A stretch of DNA of 64,000 nt from SIG701 sp045611685 (GTDB lineage: Bacteria; Bacillota; Clostridia; Oscillospirales; CAG-272). Below the pieces are notes generated by a model. The model saw nothing but the letters and a program-made list of their open reading frames with translations, made no database searches and had not been told where the DNA came from. The DNA is taken from NCBI GenBank assembly GCA_045611685.1, contig JAZKXO010000024.1:1-64000 (forward strand). The letters are read 5' to 3'. The position numbers and the translations under genes are program-made. Shown piece after piece: positions 1 through 8,555 of the stretch; positions within the stretch are counted from its first letter, which is position 1; each line of letters opens with the position of its first letter.

Positions 1-702
1 CTTAATCTTCTTTCTTCTATGATAAAGCATAACGTATACAGAATAGTACTTTCTTCATCAGCTACCGTTTACGGTATTCCAAAGGCTGTTCCGATTAAAG
101 AGGACTTTCCGCTTTCAACAACTAACCCTTACGGTGAAACAAAGCTTATGATTGAACGTATTCTTAAGGATACTACCGTTGCGTATCCTAACCTTTCGGT
201 TTGCGTTCTTCGCTATTTTAATCCCATCGGAGCGCATGAGTCAGGATTTATCGGTGAAGACCCTCGCGGAATACCAAATAATCTTCTTCCGTATATTTCT
301 AAGGTAGCCGCAGGCAAGCTTGAATGTCTAAGCGTGTTTGGAAACGATTATAACACGCCTGACGGAACGGGTGTGCGCGATTATATTCACGTTGTAGACC
401 TCGCCGGCGGACATGTGAAAGCACTCCGCAAAACGGAAGAAAACGTCGGACTCAAGATCTACAATCTCGGTACCGGCAATGGCTACAGCGTTCTTGACAT
501 CGTACAGAATTTTGAAAAGGCAACCGGCGTGAAGATTCCGTACTCAATCAAACCACGCCGCCCCGGAGATATCGCAACCTGCTATGCGAATGTAGACCTT
601 GCCGAATCCGATCTCGAATGGCGCGCAGAAAACGGCATTCTGGAAATGTGCGCCGATGCATGGCGCTGGCAGAAAAACAACCCGCACGGTTATAACGACT
701 AA
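1..702 (+). CDS. galE: UDP-glucose 4-epimerase, 5'-truncated by window edge
   Basis: C-terminal two thirds of a GalE-type epimerase that interconverts UDP-glucose and UDP-galactose (Leloir pathway and surface sugar supply), cytosolic. The frame is open to base 1, so the start lies outside the window; the ATG at 19 is internal. Visible family signatures are SSSATVYG, the catalytic YGETK (Tyr-x-x-x-Lys of the short-chain dehydrogenase fold), LRYFNPIGAH, GTGVRDYIHVVDLA and the C-terminal RRPGDIA. The N-terminal NAD-binding GxxGxxG is off-window. The gene ends at a strong hairpin shared with the convergent argH. Confidence 0.96.
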   Translation, partial: LNLLSSMIKHNVYRIVLSSSATVYGIPKAVPIKEDFPLSTTNPYGETKLMIERILKDTTVAYPNLSVCVLRYFNPIGAHESGFIGEDPRGIPNNLLPYISKVAAGKLECLSVFGNDYNTPDGTGVRDYIHVVDLAGGHVKALRKTEENVGLKIYNLGTGNGYSVLDIVQNFEKATGVKIPYSIKPRRPGDIATCYANVDLAESDLEWRAENGILEMCADAWRWQKNNPHGYND

Positions 703-715
703 TAAAACAAAAGAA

Positions 716-744
716 AACACCGCAGTCATTTTGACTGCGGTGTT
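716..744. terminator. Bidirectional terminator between galE and argH
   Basis: Inverted repeat with arms ACACCGCAGTCA and TGACTGCGGTGT around a short T-rich loop, with A and T runs on its two sides. It sits in the 51-bp gap between two convergent genes and can terminate both. Confidence 0.8.
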
Positions 745-753
745 TATATTTTC

Positions 754-2139
754 TTACGCTTTCAAAAATCCTTCGAGCAAATCGATCTGATGCAGAACCG
801 AGGCAGGGGCAGGGCCGCCGTATGCGCCGCGTTCCTTCACGCACGTTTCCAGGCTGATCGCGGTATATACCTCTTCGTCAAACAGTGACGAGTAAGATTT
901 ATAGATGTCCATAGAAAGTTCTTCCAGCGTCGTATCTTCGGCAATACAGTGCGCAACCAGTCGTCCGCTGATCTTATATGCATCTCGGAAAGCCATGCCG
1001 CGTTTTACAAGATAGTCTGCGCAGTCCGTGGCGTTAATAAACCCACGGGATGCGGCACGCCGCATCGAATCCTTACGGACTGTCATCGTTGCGAACATAG
1101 CGGTGAAAACCTCGACAGCGATTTTTGTGTTGTCGAGCGCATCAAAGATCGCCTCTTTGTCCTCCTGCATATCTTTGTTGTACGCGAGAGGAAGCCCCTT
1201 CATCATCGTTAGAAGTGTTGTTAGGTCTCCATAGACACGTCCGGTCTTTCCGCGCACAAGTTCTGCAACGTCAGGATTCTTTTTCTGCGGCATAATGGGC
1301 GAGCCGGTGGAGTACGCATCATCAAGCTCAATAAATTTGAACTCAGACGAACACCAAAGAATGATCTCCTCCGCAAAGCGGCTCATGTGCATCATAAGGA
1401 TGGAAAGTGCCGAGCATAGCTCGATGACGAAATCACGATCAGACACACCGTCCATGCTGTTCTCCGTAACGGAGGAAAAGCCGAGAAGTTCTGCCACACG
1501 GTGGCGGTTAATCGGATACGTAGTGGAAGCCAATGCACCCGAGCCGAGCGGCATCACGTCCGTGCGGCGGTATGCGTCCTCGAGACGGTCCATATCGCGC
1601 ATAAACATCTGTGCGTAGGCTAGAATATAGTGCGCAAACGTTACCGGCTGTGCGCGCTGCAAATGCGTGTAACCGGGCATTACCGTATCGATGTTTTCCT
1701 TGGCTTTCTCACAAATAGCGCCAAGAAGGGAAGCGACCAGAGATTTTACCGCCGTGATCTCCTCTTTCAGATGCATGCGGATATCCAATGCCACCTGATC
1801 GTTGCGGCTGCGTGCCGTATGGAGACGTTTCCCGGTCTCCCCGATGCGTTCGGTCAGAACTGCCTCGATAAACATATGTATATCTTCCGCTTCAGGATCA
1901 ATCTGGAGCGCACCGCTTTCAAGATCAGCGAGGATCTCTCCAAGAGCTACTACAATTTTCTCGGACTCTTCTTTTTCAATGATACCGCATTCGCCGAGCA
2001 TGGTTGCGTGCGCGATAGAGCCTTTGATATCCGAATGGTACATACGCCAGTCGAAAGAAATGGATGAGTTGAAATCATTTACGCGCGAATCTACCGCTTT
2101 GGAAAAGCGCGCATCCCACATTTTACCTTTCATAAACAC
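754..2139 (-). CDS. argH: Argininosuccinate lyase
   Basis: Cleaves argininosuccinate to arginine and fumarate, the last step of arginine synthesis. 461 residues, the usual length. The fumarase/aspartase superfamily signature GSPIMPQKKNPD is present, as are the early TARSRNDQVALD and the central GYTHLQRAQPVT (catalytic His region). Start ATG at 2139, shortly downstream of argG on the same strand. The 61-bp gap to argG holds a terminator-like hairpin, so argH may receive only part of the argG transcript. Confidence 0.97.
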   Translation of the reverse strand: MFMKGKMWDARFSKAVDSRVNDFNSSISFDWRMYHSDIKGSIAHATMLGECGIIEKEESEKIVVALGEILADLESGALQIDPEAEDIHMFIEAVLTERIGETGKRLHTARSRNDQVALDIRMHLKEEITAVKSLVASLLGAICEKAKENIDTVMPGYTHLQRAQPVTFAHYILAYAQMFMRDMDRLEDAYRRTDVMPLGSGALASTTYPINRHRVAELLGFSSVTENSMDGVSDRDFVIELCSALSILMMHMSRFAEEIILWCSSEFKFIELDDAYSTGSPIMPQKKNPDVAELVRGKTGRVYGDLTTLLTMMKGLPLAYNKDMQEDKEAIFDALDNTKIAVEVFTAMFATMTVRKDSMRRAASRGFINATDCADYLVKRGMAFRDAYKISGRLVAHCIAEDTTLEELSMDIYKSYSSLFDEEVYTAISLETCVKERGAYGGPAPASVLHQIDLLEGFLKA

Positions 2140-2158
2140 CTCAAATTATTGATGTATA

Positions 2159-2191
2159 AAATGACCTGACCGTCTGACAGTCAGGTCATTT
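2159..2191 (-). terminator. Hairpin between argG and argH
   Basis: Perfect 12-bp arms (AAATGACCTGAC / GTCAGGTCATTT) with a 9-nt loop. On the minus strand it is followed by TTTATA rather than a long T run, so it may be a partial terminator or an mRNA-stabilising stem lowering argH relative to argG. Confidence 0.55.
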
Positions 2192-2200
2192 CTACTTTGT

Positions 2201-3421
2201 TTATTTGCTGCCGAGAAGCTTCGCACGAACCTTGATCGGGAGCCCGAACAAGTTAATGAATCCGGCAGAATCTGCCTGATTGTAATCTTCGTCCTCGCCG
2301 AAGGAAGCAGTCTGCTCATCGTACAGCGTATAAGGAGAGGTAACGCCGGCGTTGATGATGTTGCCTTTGTAAAGCTTCAACTTTACGTCACCGGTAACCG
2401 TTTCGTTCACCTTGTCAACGAACGTACAGAGTGCCTCACGAAGGGGAGTGAACCACTGTCCATTGTAGGTGAGATCTGCCATCTTGGGCGCAATCTGCGC
2501 CTGCATGAAGTGGAAGGTCTCTTTATCGAGCGTGATCGTCTCAAGAACGTTGTGCGCCTTGTAGAGAATCGTGCCGGCGGGCGTCTCGTAAACGCCGCGG
2601 CTCTTCATACCGACGAGACGGTTTTCAACGATGTCAAGAATACCGACGCCGTTTGCGCCACCGATAGCGTTCAGTTTCTCAATGAGGGCAACGCCGTCCA
2701 TTTCCACACCGTCAAGTGCAGTAGGAATACCTTTTTCGAAATGAATCGTTACGTAGGTCGGCGTGTCAGGTGCCTGCTCGGGAGATACGCCAAGTTCAAG
2801 GAAGCCTTCCTTCTGATAATCGGGCTCGTTTGCGGGGCTCTCAAGATCCATACCTTCGTGACTCAGATGCCAGAGATTCTTGTCCTTCGAGTAGTTCGTC
2901 TCGCGGTTTATCTTGAGCGGGATATTGTGCGCTTCCGCATAGTCGATCTCTTCCTCGCGGGATTTGATGTCCCAAACTCTCCAGGGAGCGATGATCTCCA
3001 TCTCGGGAGCGAATGCCTTGATCGTCAGTTCAAAGCGAACCTGGTCGTTACCCTTACCGGTGCAGCCGTGACAGATTGCATCAGCCCCCTCCGCTTTAGC
3101 AATCTCCACAAGACGTTTCGCGATGCAAGGACGTGCATGGGAAGTACCGAGAAGGTAATCCTCATACTTGGCGTCAGCCTTAAGGCAGGGCCAGATGAAA
3201 TCTTCAACGTACTCCTTGCGGAGGTCTTCAATATACAACTTGGACGCGCCGGTTTTGAGCGCCTTTTCTTCCAATCCGTCAAGTTCCGTACCCTGACCGA
3301 CATCACCTGAAACAGCGATCACTTCACATCCGGGGTAATTCTCCTTCAGCCACGGAATAATAATGGAGGTGTCAAGACCACCGGAGTAAGCAAGAACAAT
3401 TTTTTTGATTTCCTTTTTCAT
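2201..3421 (-). CDS. argG: Argininosuccinate synthase
   Basis: Joins citrulline and aspartate, using ATP, to form argininosuccinate. 406 residues, typical. The PP-loop AYSGGLDTS is at residues 10-18 and the second signature GCTGKGNDQVRFE lies about residues 117-129. The start ATG at 3421 is preceded by GAGGTGG. A consensus SigA promoter and several ArgR-like half-palindromes lie upstream, consistent with arginine repression (inferred). argH follows on the same strand. Confidence 0.97.
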   Translation of the reverse strand: MKKEIKKIVLAYSGGLDTSIIIPWLKENYPGCEVIAVSGDVGQGTELDGLEEKALKTGASKLYIEDLRKEYVEDFIWPCLKADAKYEDYLLGTSHARPCIAKRLVEIAKAEGADAICHGCTGKGNDQVRFELTIKAFAPEMEIIAPWRVWDIKSREEEIDYAEAHNIPLKINRETNYSKDKNLWHLSHEGMDLESPANEPDYQKEGFLELGVSPEQAPDTPTYVTIHFEKGIPTALDGVEMDGVALIEKLNAIGGANGVGILDIVENRLVGMKSRGVYETPAGTILYKAHNVLETITLDKETFHFMQAQIAPKMADLTYNGQWFTPLREALCTFVDKVNETVTGDVKLKLYKGNIINAGVTSPYTLYDEQTASFGEDEDYNQADSAGFINLFGLPIKVRAKLLGSK

Positions 3422-3434
3422 TTTTCCACCTCAA

Positions 3435-3524
3435 TGAATAAATATAATGTTTGAATAAAAAATTATGCATTAATTATACTGCACTGTCGGCAGTTTGTCA
3501 ATACCCGTTCTGCATAAATATTCT
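3435..3524. promoter_or_regulatory. Candidate ArgR/AhrC boxes upstream of argG
   Basis: Three matches resembling the ARG box (TGAATWWWWATTCA): TGAATAAATATAAT at 3435-3448, TGAATAAAAAATTA at 3452-3465 and TGCATAAATATTCT at 3511-3524. They flank the promoter downstream and upstream, which would suit repressor binding. Each is imperfect; the region is AT-rich, so chance matches are possible. The rest of the 292-bp gap to the next gene holds further TGCAT-type repeats but no gene. Confidence 0.4.
3473..3501 (-). promoter_or_regulatory. argG promoter, perfect SigA consensus
   Basis: On the minus strand TTGACA (3496-3501) is followed after exactly 17 bp by TATAAT (3473-3478), 50 bp upstream of the argG start. 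Confidence 0.85.
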
Positions 3525-3713
3525 CACAAAAGCGGAAATATGCAAAACATTATGCACAAATGCATGTTTAATCGCACGCAACATCAATATTATACTACCG
3601 CCCGATAAAAATAACAAGACAAAATTGTAACAAATCCGTTTTTTCGGCGGAAATTTCTTCGGTTATTTTTGAAGAGAGAAGCAACAATAAAACCGACACG
3701 AAAGGAGATTCCC

Positions 3714-4511
3714 ATGAAACTGAAAAAATTTTTACCCATAGCGTTCGCTATCTGTCTCAGCATATGTACCGTTATGCCGCTTTCGGCACAAAATATATCA
3801 GCGAAACCGATGAACTGGTACTGCCGCCACGAAAAAAACGGCAAGCAGCCAATGTGCGACTCGGAAATGCGCTTTATCGAAAAGTATGACGGGTACTATA
3901 TTGATACCCAAAACAGCGATCCTGCCGCTACGGAAAAGGTGATCTACCTTACCTTTGATGTCGGGTACGAAAACGGAAATGTTGCAAAAATTCTCGACAC
4001 ACTGAAAGCGGAAGAAGTCCCTGCGGCGTTTTTCGTCCTCGATCATCTCGTCAAAAGCGAATCAGATCTTGTGCGTCGTATGGCAAGCGAAGGACATCTC
4101 GTTTGCAACCACACCGCATCGCACCGTGATATGACAAAGGTGCATTCCGCCGAATCTTTCACAGCAGAGCTGAAAAAGCTGGAAGACTCCTGTGCAGAGA
4201 TTGGTGTAGTCGTAGCAAAGTATTACCGTCCACCTGAGGGACGTTTTTCTGAAGAAAACCTGAAATTTGCGATGGATGCCGGCTTCAAAACGGTATTTTG
4301 GAGTTTCGGCTACGTCGACTGGGATAACGAACGTCAGATGGCGCCAGATGACGCGATGACGAAAATACTCGACGGACTCCACAACGGGGAAGTACTTCTT
4401 CTGCACCCCACCTCTGAAACAAATGCAAAAATTATGCCGGATCTGATACGTGAGCTTCGGGCACGCGGCTATCGCTTCGGGACACTGGATGAACTAACCG
4501 CGAACCGGTAA
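3714..4511 (+). CDS. pdaA: PdaA-like polysaccharide (N-acetylmuramic acid) deacetylase
   Basis: Probable peptidoglycan N-deacetylase of the NodB/CE4 fold, most like the delta-lactam de-N-acetylase that prepares muramic-delta-lactam in the spore cortex. 265 residues counting from ATG 3714, chosen because AAAGGAG lies 5-10 nt upstream; an in-frame upstream start has no ribosome site. A signal peptide covers about residues 1-25 (hydrophobic run then SAQN). Motifs: TFDVGYENGN (Asp pair region), CNHTASHRDM (metal His-x3-His), YYRPPEGRFSEE, WSFGYVDWDN and LLHPTSETN, the last two typical of PdaA. A second deacetylase follows 19 bp later. Confidence 0.85.
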   Translation: MKLKKFLPIAFAICLSICTVMPLSAQNISAKPMNWYCRHEKNGKQPMCDSEMRFIEKYDGYYIDTQNSDPAATEKVIYLTFDVGYENGNVAKILDTLKAEEVPAAFFVLDHLVKSESDLVRRMASEGHLVCNHTASHRDMTKVHSAESFTAELKKLEDSCAEIGVVVAKYYRPPEGRFSEENLKFAMDAGFKTVFWSFGYVDWDNERQMAPDDAMTKILDGLHNGEVLLLHPTSETNAKIMPDLIRELRARGYRFGTLDELTANR

Positions 4512-4530
4512 ACAAAACAGGAAAGGAACG

Positions 4531-5241
4531 ATGTATATGCGTCGCCGTATTTCAGTAATTCTTCTCATTATTTTCACCGTCCGCATAGCATCGCCTACGG
4601 TTTTGGGAGTATCACCTCCCCAAGAGACGGAGAAAAGCGTTTATTCATCGCACGAGAATGAAGGCCGAAAAATCGCCATTACCTTCGATGACGGCCCGCA
4701 CCCACGGTATACAGCCGAAATTCTCGATATCCTTGCCGAGCACGGCGCCCACGCCACCTTTTTCATTATTGGAGATAACGCAAAGAACTATCCCGAGTTG
4801 CTTTCACGTATTCAAAAAGAAGGGCACGAGATCGGCAACCACACCTACTTGCACAGAAATCTTCAAAAAACAACGCCGGACATCATACGAAAACAAATAC
4901 TGGATGCCGAGCAGACGATTTTGGAGCTCACCGATCAGAGAACAAAATTGCTTCGGCCGCCGGGCGGGTTGTATGATCAGGAAGTATGTGATACGGCACA
5001 CTCACTGGATTACGAAGTTATCCTTTGGACAATCGATACAAAAGACTGGACGCATCCAACCGTTGATGAAATCGTCGAGAAAGTGGAAGCAAACATCAAA
5101 ACCGGCGACATTATCCTGTGCCACGATTTTATCGGCGGCGGATCAACGCCAACCCCGGATGCCCTAAGGCGGATCATTCCCGATCTCACAAGGGAAGGGT
5201 ACGAATTCGTTACCGTTTCCGAATTAATCCACTCAAAATAA
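4531..5241 (+). CDS. Secreted polysaccharide deacetylase (NodB/CE4 family)
   Basis: Second CE4 deacetylase, 236 residues, in tandem with the pdaA-like gene and probably co-transcribed. N-terminal hydrophobic segment at residues 7-25 after MYMRRR suggests export or anchoring. All catalytic motifs are intact: TFDDGPHPRYT (catalytic Asp plus metal Asp), GNHTYLHRNL (His-x3-His), LRPPGGLYD, WTIDTKDW and ILCHDF. It is a canonical NodB-type peptidoglycan or chitin-like polymer deacetylase; substrate cannot be fixed from sequence. RBS GAAAGGAACG precedes ATG 4531. Confidence 0.88.
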   Translation: MYMRRRISVILLIIFTVRIASPTVLGVSPPQETEKSVYSSHENEGRKIAITFDDGPHPRYTAEILDILAEHGAHATFFIIGDNAKNYPELLSRIQKEGHEIGNHTYLHRNLQKTTPDIIRKQILDAEQTILELTDQRTKLLRPPGGLYDQEVCDTAHSLDYEVILWTIDTKDWTHPTVDEIVEKVEANIKTGDIILCHDFIGGGSTPTPDALRRIIPDLTREGYEFVTVSELIHSK

Positions 5242-5242
5242 A

Positions 5243-5273
5243 GGAAAAGCACCTCGTTTTGAGGTGCTTTTCC
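5243..5273. terminator. Bidirectional terminator
   Basis: Perfect 13-bp arms (GGAAAAGCACCTC / GAGGTGCTTTTCC) with a 5-nt GTTTT loop, between the convergent deacetylase and acetyltransferase genes. Confidence 0.85.
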
Positions 5274-5280
5274 TCGGCCG

Positions 5281-5856
5281 TCATTCGTTAAGATATTCAG
5301 AACGAAGAATCGAACAGATGCCAATCGTCCTATAACTCTCCTTAATAAACATTGACTCTCGTTCGAGTCCCTCAAACGTCATCCCGCATTTCTCCATAAC
5401 ACGGCGGCTTCTTTCGTTGCCTTCAATATATTTGGCCTCAATACGGTGTAAGTTAAAATCGTTGAATCCTACATTCATAACCGCTTTAATTGCCTCGGGT
5501 GCAAGCCCTTGCCCCCAGTAATCGCGATTGAGTACGTATCCAATCTCTCCGCTGTTGTGAGAGAAATCGAGAGAAGTAAACCCGCACGTACCAATCATTT
5601 TATTATTTTCTTTACAGATAACCGCCCAATCACGGAACTCTCCCGAACGGTATTTCGGCAGAACATACACAATATATCGAAGTGTATAGTTCTCGCTCGG
5701 ATGTATGTGCCATGTGAGAAATTTTGTAACGAGAGGATCCCTCGCATATTCGTACATATCTTGGTAGTCCGTCTTTTTTAGACGTCTCAATATAAGTCGC
5801 GGCGTAGTAAGCTCGGGCAGATCACGAAAGTAACGGGCAGCGGCATCTTTATTCAT
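5281..5856 (-). CDS. GNAT N-acetyltransferase, RimJ/RimL-like
   Basis: 191-residue GCN5-related acetyltransferase using acetyl-CoA. The N-terminal TPRLILRRLKKTD and the acetyl-CoA segment GYVLNRDYWGQGLAPEAIKAV (about residues 107-127), then HRIEAKYIEGNERSRRVMEKCGM, are the hallmark of the RimJ/RimL subgroup that acetylates ribosomal protein N-termini or small molecules. Actual substrate unknown. Start ATG 5856 has GGGGATC upstream. Single-gene unit with its own strong promoter. Confidence 0.88.
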   Translation of the reverse strand: MNKDAAARYFRDLPELTTPRLILRRLKKTDYQDMYEYARDPLVTKFLTWHIHPSENYTLRYIVYVLPKYRSGEFRDWAVICKENNKMIGTCGFTSLDFSHNSGEIGYVLNRDYWGQGLAPEAIKAVMNVGFNDFNLHRIEAKYIEGNERSRRVMEKCGMTFEGLERESMFIKESYRTIGICSILRSEYLNE

Positions 5857-5898
5857 TTATGATCCCCTGGTTTGTTTTATTTCTGTTATCACACACAT

Positions 5899-5927
5899 AT
5901 TATATTCCTTTACAAAAGGAATTGCAA
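5899..5927 (-). promoter_or_regulatory. Promoter of the GNAT gene with palindromic spacer
   Basis: Minus strand TTGCAA (5922-5927), 17-bp spacer, TATAAT (5899-5904). The whole spacer is an inverted repeat, TTCCTTT-N3-AAAGGAA, placed where a repressor could block RNA polymerase. Confidence 0.7.
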
Positions 5928-5977
5928 CCAGAAGAGGGCAAATTGCAAACGTTAAATATAAATTTACGATTCAATTA

Positions 5978-6006
5978 TTGAAAGATACGCCCGTTCGTGC
6001 TATAAT
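5978..6006 (+). promoter_or_regulatory. proC promoter
   Basis: TTGAAA (5978-5983), 17-bp spacer, TATAAT (6001-6006), 30 bp upstream of the proC start codon. Confidence 0.75.
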
Positions 6007-6036
6007 ATTACATATTATTCAGTGAGGCGTGATTTT

Positions 6037-6855
6037 ATGGCTACTCGAAACTCTATTGCTTTTCTCGGCGTCGGTAACATGGGCAGTGCTATCGTAAAGG
6101 GCATTTTGACAAGCGGTCTCTTTCCTCCCAAGAACGTCGTTCTCTGTGACGTTTTCAAAGAGAAATGCGAACAGTTTATCAACCTTGGGTGTGAATACGC
6201 CCCGGAACTAACAGAAGCCGTGCAAAAGGCGGATATCGTTCTTCTGTCCGTTAAACCGCAGCAGATGGATGAAGTGTTTGCTGAAATCCGCCCTCTTATC
6301 AGCGGCAAACTGGTTCTTTCAATCGCCGCCGGGTTGCCGATTGAAAAAATCGCTGCCAATCTGCCAGGGGCGTCCGTTGTCCGCATCATGCCAAATACAC
6401 CGCTTCTTCTCGGCGAGGGCGTGAGTGCGCTTTGCCGCCGCCCCGACATATCTTTCGTTTCAGAAGAAGATTTTGCACTCGCATTCCGCATTTTCTCCGC
6501 ATCCGGAATGGCCGTGGAGCTGACGGAAGAGCAGATCAACCCTATCACTGCACTCACCTCCAGTTCCATTGCATATTTCGCCCGTTTCATCGGTGATATG
6601 TACGAATGGGCAATCGAAAACGGCTTCACCCCTTCAAAGGAAACAATGGAAATGATCTGCCGTTCCGCCATCGGAACCTCCGCATTGCTCATAAAAAGCG
6701 ACTTTGATCCCAAAACACTCGAAGCGGCCGTTACATCAAAAGGCGGAACCACCGCAGCAGCGATGAAGGTGTTCACCGAAGAGGGGCTTGATACCATAAT
6801 TCCTAAAGCTATGGACGCTTGCCTTCACCGTGCAGATGAACTGGCCGGCAAATAA
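6037..6855 (+). CDS. proC: Pyrroline-5-carboxylate reductase
   Basis: Reduces pyrroline-5-carboxylate to proline with NAD(P)H, last step of proline synthesis. 272 residues from ATG 6037, preceded by GTGAGGCG 8 bp upstream; the GTG at 6022 overlaps that ribosome site and is rejected. Rossmann motif FLGVGNMGSAIVKG at the N-terminus, then LLSVKPQQMDEV, VRIMPNTPLLLGEG and the C-terminal signature VTSKGGTTAAAMKVF. It may be followed in the same transcript by the two membrane-protein genes. Confidence 0.96.
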   Translation: MATRNSIAFLGVGNMGSAIVKGILTSGLFPPKNVVLCDVFKEKCEQFINLGCEYAPELTEAVQKADIVLLSVKPQQMDEVFAEIRPLISGKLVLSIAAGLPIEKIAANLPGASVVRIMPNTPLLLGEGVSALCRRPDISFVSEEDFALAFRIFSASGMAVELTEEQINPITALTSSSIAYFARFIGDMYEWAIENGFTPSKETMEMICRSAIGTSALLIKSDFDPKTLEAAVTSKGGTTAAAMKVFTEEGLDTIIPKAMDACLHRADELAGK

Positions 6856-6929
6856 TGATTTCGCTGTAAACATACCGGAAGGCACGTCCGCATATACTGT
6901 GACAGAATAACCACTCGGAGGTGGAAATT

Positions 6930-7472
6930 TTGACACAGTCAACCTCGCATTACACGGATATATCGCCGGAGAACCGATTATCCCGGAATATAATCGTTCC
7001 TTTTATAGCAATCACATCCGTTATTATTTTTGCGCTTCTCGGTTTTCTCATCGTCCCCGGCGCTTTCCCCGAAGGAAGCGCTTTCCAACTGGAGAAAATA
7101 GATGTATACGCCGGCTGTGATCTACCGGCGGAATACATAATGCGCGCCGCTGCTTTGTGCCAACCTGTTTTTTTGCTCACCGGATTGCTCTTTGTAAGCG
7201 GTTACGTAATGTTCGAAAGGTTCTTTATCAGCGTATTTTTCGCCGTGCAAGGAGCGGCTTTCGGCATTGTACTGCACCTTTCATCGCTTGCAGATCCGAA
7301 AACAGCACTTCATTGGATAACACTTCATACTTTACTCATTCTGGTTTTTGTTGCATTTACGGCCGTTTGTCGAACAAGCAAAGGCGCCATCCCACCCCAG
7401 GACGCCTTCATCTATGCGCTGATAACCGCCGGCATTGCATCTATGATTCTCATCATCGCTTCTATATTGTAA
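6930..7472 (+). CDS. Small multi-pass membrane protein, unknown
   Basis: Not recognised. 180 residues with four predicted membrane helices (about residues 24-47, 74-115 as two close segments, 126-145 and 155-178) and little soluble sequence. The start is most likely TTG 6930, because the strong CGGAGGTGG ribosome site at 6916-6923 would overlap the alternative GTG at 6921. It lies 74 bp after proC and 40 bp before a DUF624-like membrane protein, suggesting one operon. No catalytic motif is visible. Confidence 0.65.
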   Translation: MTQSTSHYTDISPENRLSRNIIVPFIAITSVIIFALLGFLIVPGAFPEGSAFQLEKIDVYAGCDLPAEYIMRAAALCQPVFLLTGLLFVSGYVMFERFFISVFFAVQGAAFGIVLHLSSLADPKTALHWITLHTLLILVFVAFTAVCRTSKGAIPPQDAFIYALITAGIASMILIIASIL

Positions 7473-7512
7473 CATCCATTGAAAACTTACCGAAAGGGTA
7501 CACCGAAACGGT

Positions 7513-8508
7513 GTGGACGTAAAAATGAACAGATATGACCGCGAGGAAACGGAAAACAAAAAGCGAACGTCTTGGTTTGACCGCGCTCGGAAAGAAAGAG
7601 AGGGCATTGACCCCGACGAGCCGAAAGCGCTGGATAACCCGACCGTCGCTTCCTTTTTCAAACTTCTGGGACGAAAAATCAATACGCTTCTTTCCGTAAA
7701 CCTTTTATACGTATTTGGAAATTTTCCTATTTTCTTTTTCCTTCTCGCTATGAGCGGATATGTGTCGGACAATACCTTCGCGCCGTATTATCAACAGTAC
7801 GCCCCTCTCCTCGGCGCCTCGTTCTTTGATCCATCACCTGTAACAGCGACTCTCCTCGGTGTATTCGGACTTCAAACAGGCGTTACGCTCCCCACCACCT
7901 TGACCACAGTATTCTTTGCTCTTACTGGCTTACTCCTCTTTACCTTCGGACCGGTCAACGTTGGAACCACCTATGTGATCCGCAGTATGATTCGCGAGGA
8001 AGGACTCTTTCTTCTCTCCGATTTCTGGTATGCCATAAAACGTAACGTAAAGCAGGAATTCCTATTCGGTGCTTTAGATCTTATCATCATGGGTCTTCTC
8101 GGATATGATTTCCTCTATTTCTATCTGAACCTCGGCTCGGGCAGCACGTTTATTTACATTCTCTTTTTCATTACGTCCGCGATGATCATCGTATATACTA
8201 TGATGCGCATGTATATCTATCTCATGATGATTACGTTTGACTTATCTATTTTCAAACTTCTCAAAAACGCTCTGTTCTTCACAATTCTCGGCATCAAGAG
8301 AAACATTATGGCGCTCCTTTGGATTTTCCTTCTCGCCGCCGTTGAATATCTGTTCCTCATCGTTTTCTTCCCGGTCGGTGTTATCCTGCCGATGATCATC
8401 CTGTTTTCCGCCGCTTCGTTTGGATGCGCTTTCGCCGCTTATCCGAAAATCAAGGAAATCATGATCGACCCCTACTACGCGGAGCATCCCTCCGAGGTTA
8501 ACGAATAA
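7513..8508 (+). CDS. DUF624/YesL-like membrane protein
   Basis: About 331 residues from GTG 7513 (or 327 from ATG 7525; neither has a convincing ribosome site, the nearest purine run being GAAAGGG at 7491). A charged N-terminal 45 residues is followed by six hydrophobic helices. The segment FGPVNVGTTYVIRSMIREEG followed by SDFWYAIKRNVKQEF matches the conserved core of the DUF624/YesL family, often encoded with carbohydrate-uptake or -degradation genes; its molecular role is unknown. Ends at a strong terminator shared with the convergent PAP2 gene. Confidence 0.75.
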   Translation: MDVKMNRYDREETENKKRTSWFDRARKEREGIDPDEPKALDNPTVASFFKLLGRKINTLLSVNLLYVFGNFPIFFFLLAMSGYVSDNTFAPYYQQYAPLLGASFFDPSPVTATLLGVFGLQTGVTLPTTLTTVFFALTGLLLFTFGPVNVGTTYVIRSMIREEGLFLLSDFWYAIKRNVKQEFLFGALDLIIMGLLGYDFLYFYLNLGSGSTFIYILFFITSAMIIVYTMMRMYIYLMMITFDLSIFKLLKNALFFTILGIKRNIMALLWIFLLAAVEYLFLIVFFPVGVILPMIILFSAASFGCAFAAYPKIKEIMIDPYYAEHPSEVNE

Positions 8509-8513
8509 AGTTC

Positions 8514-8555
8514 AAAAAAGAACTGCGCAGGTTACAGCCTGCGCAGTTCTTTTTT
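8514..8555. terminator. Bidirectional terminator
   Basis: Perfect 18-bp arms flanked by A6 and T6 around a 6-nt loop; the right end overlaps the stop codon of the minus-strand PAP2 gene. Confidence 0.9.
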
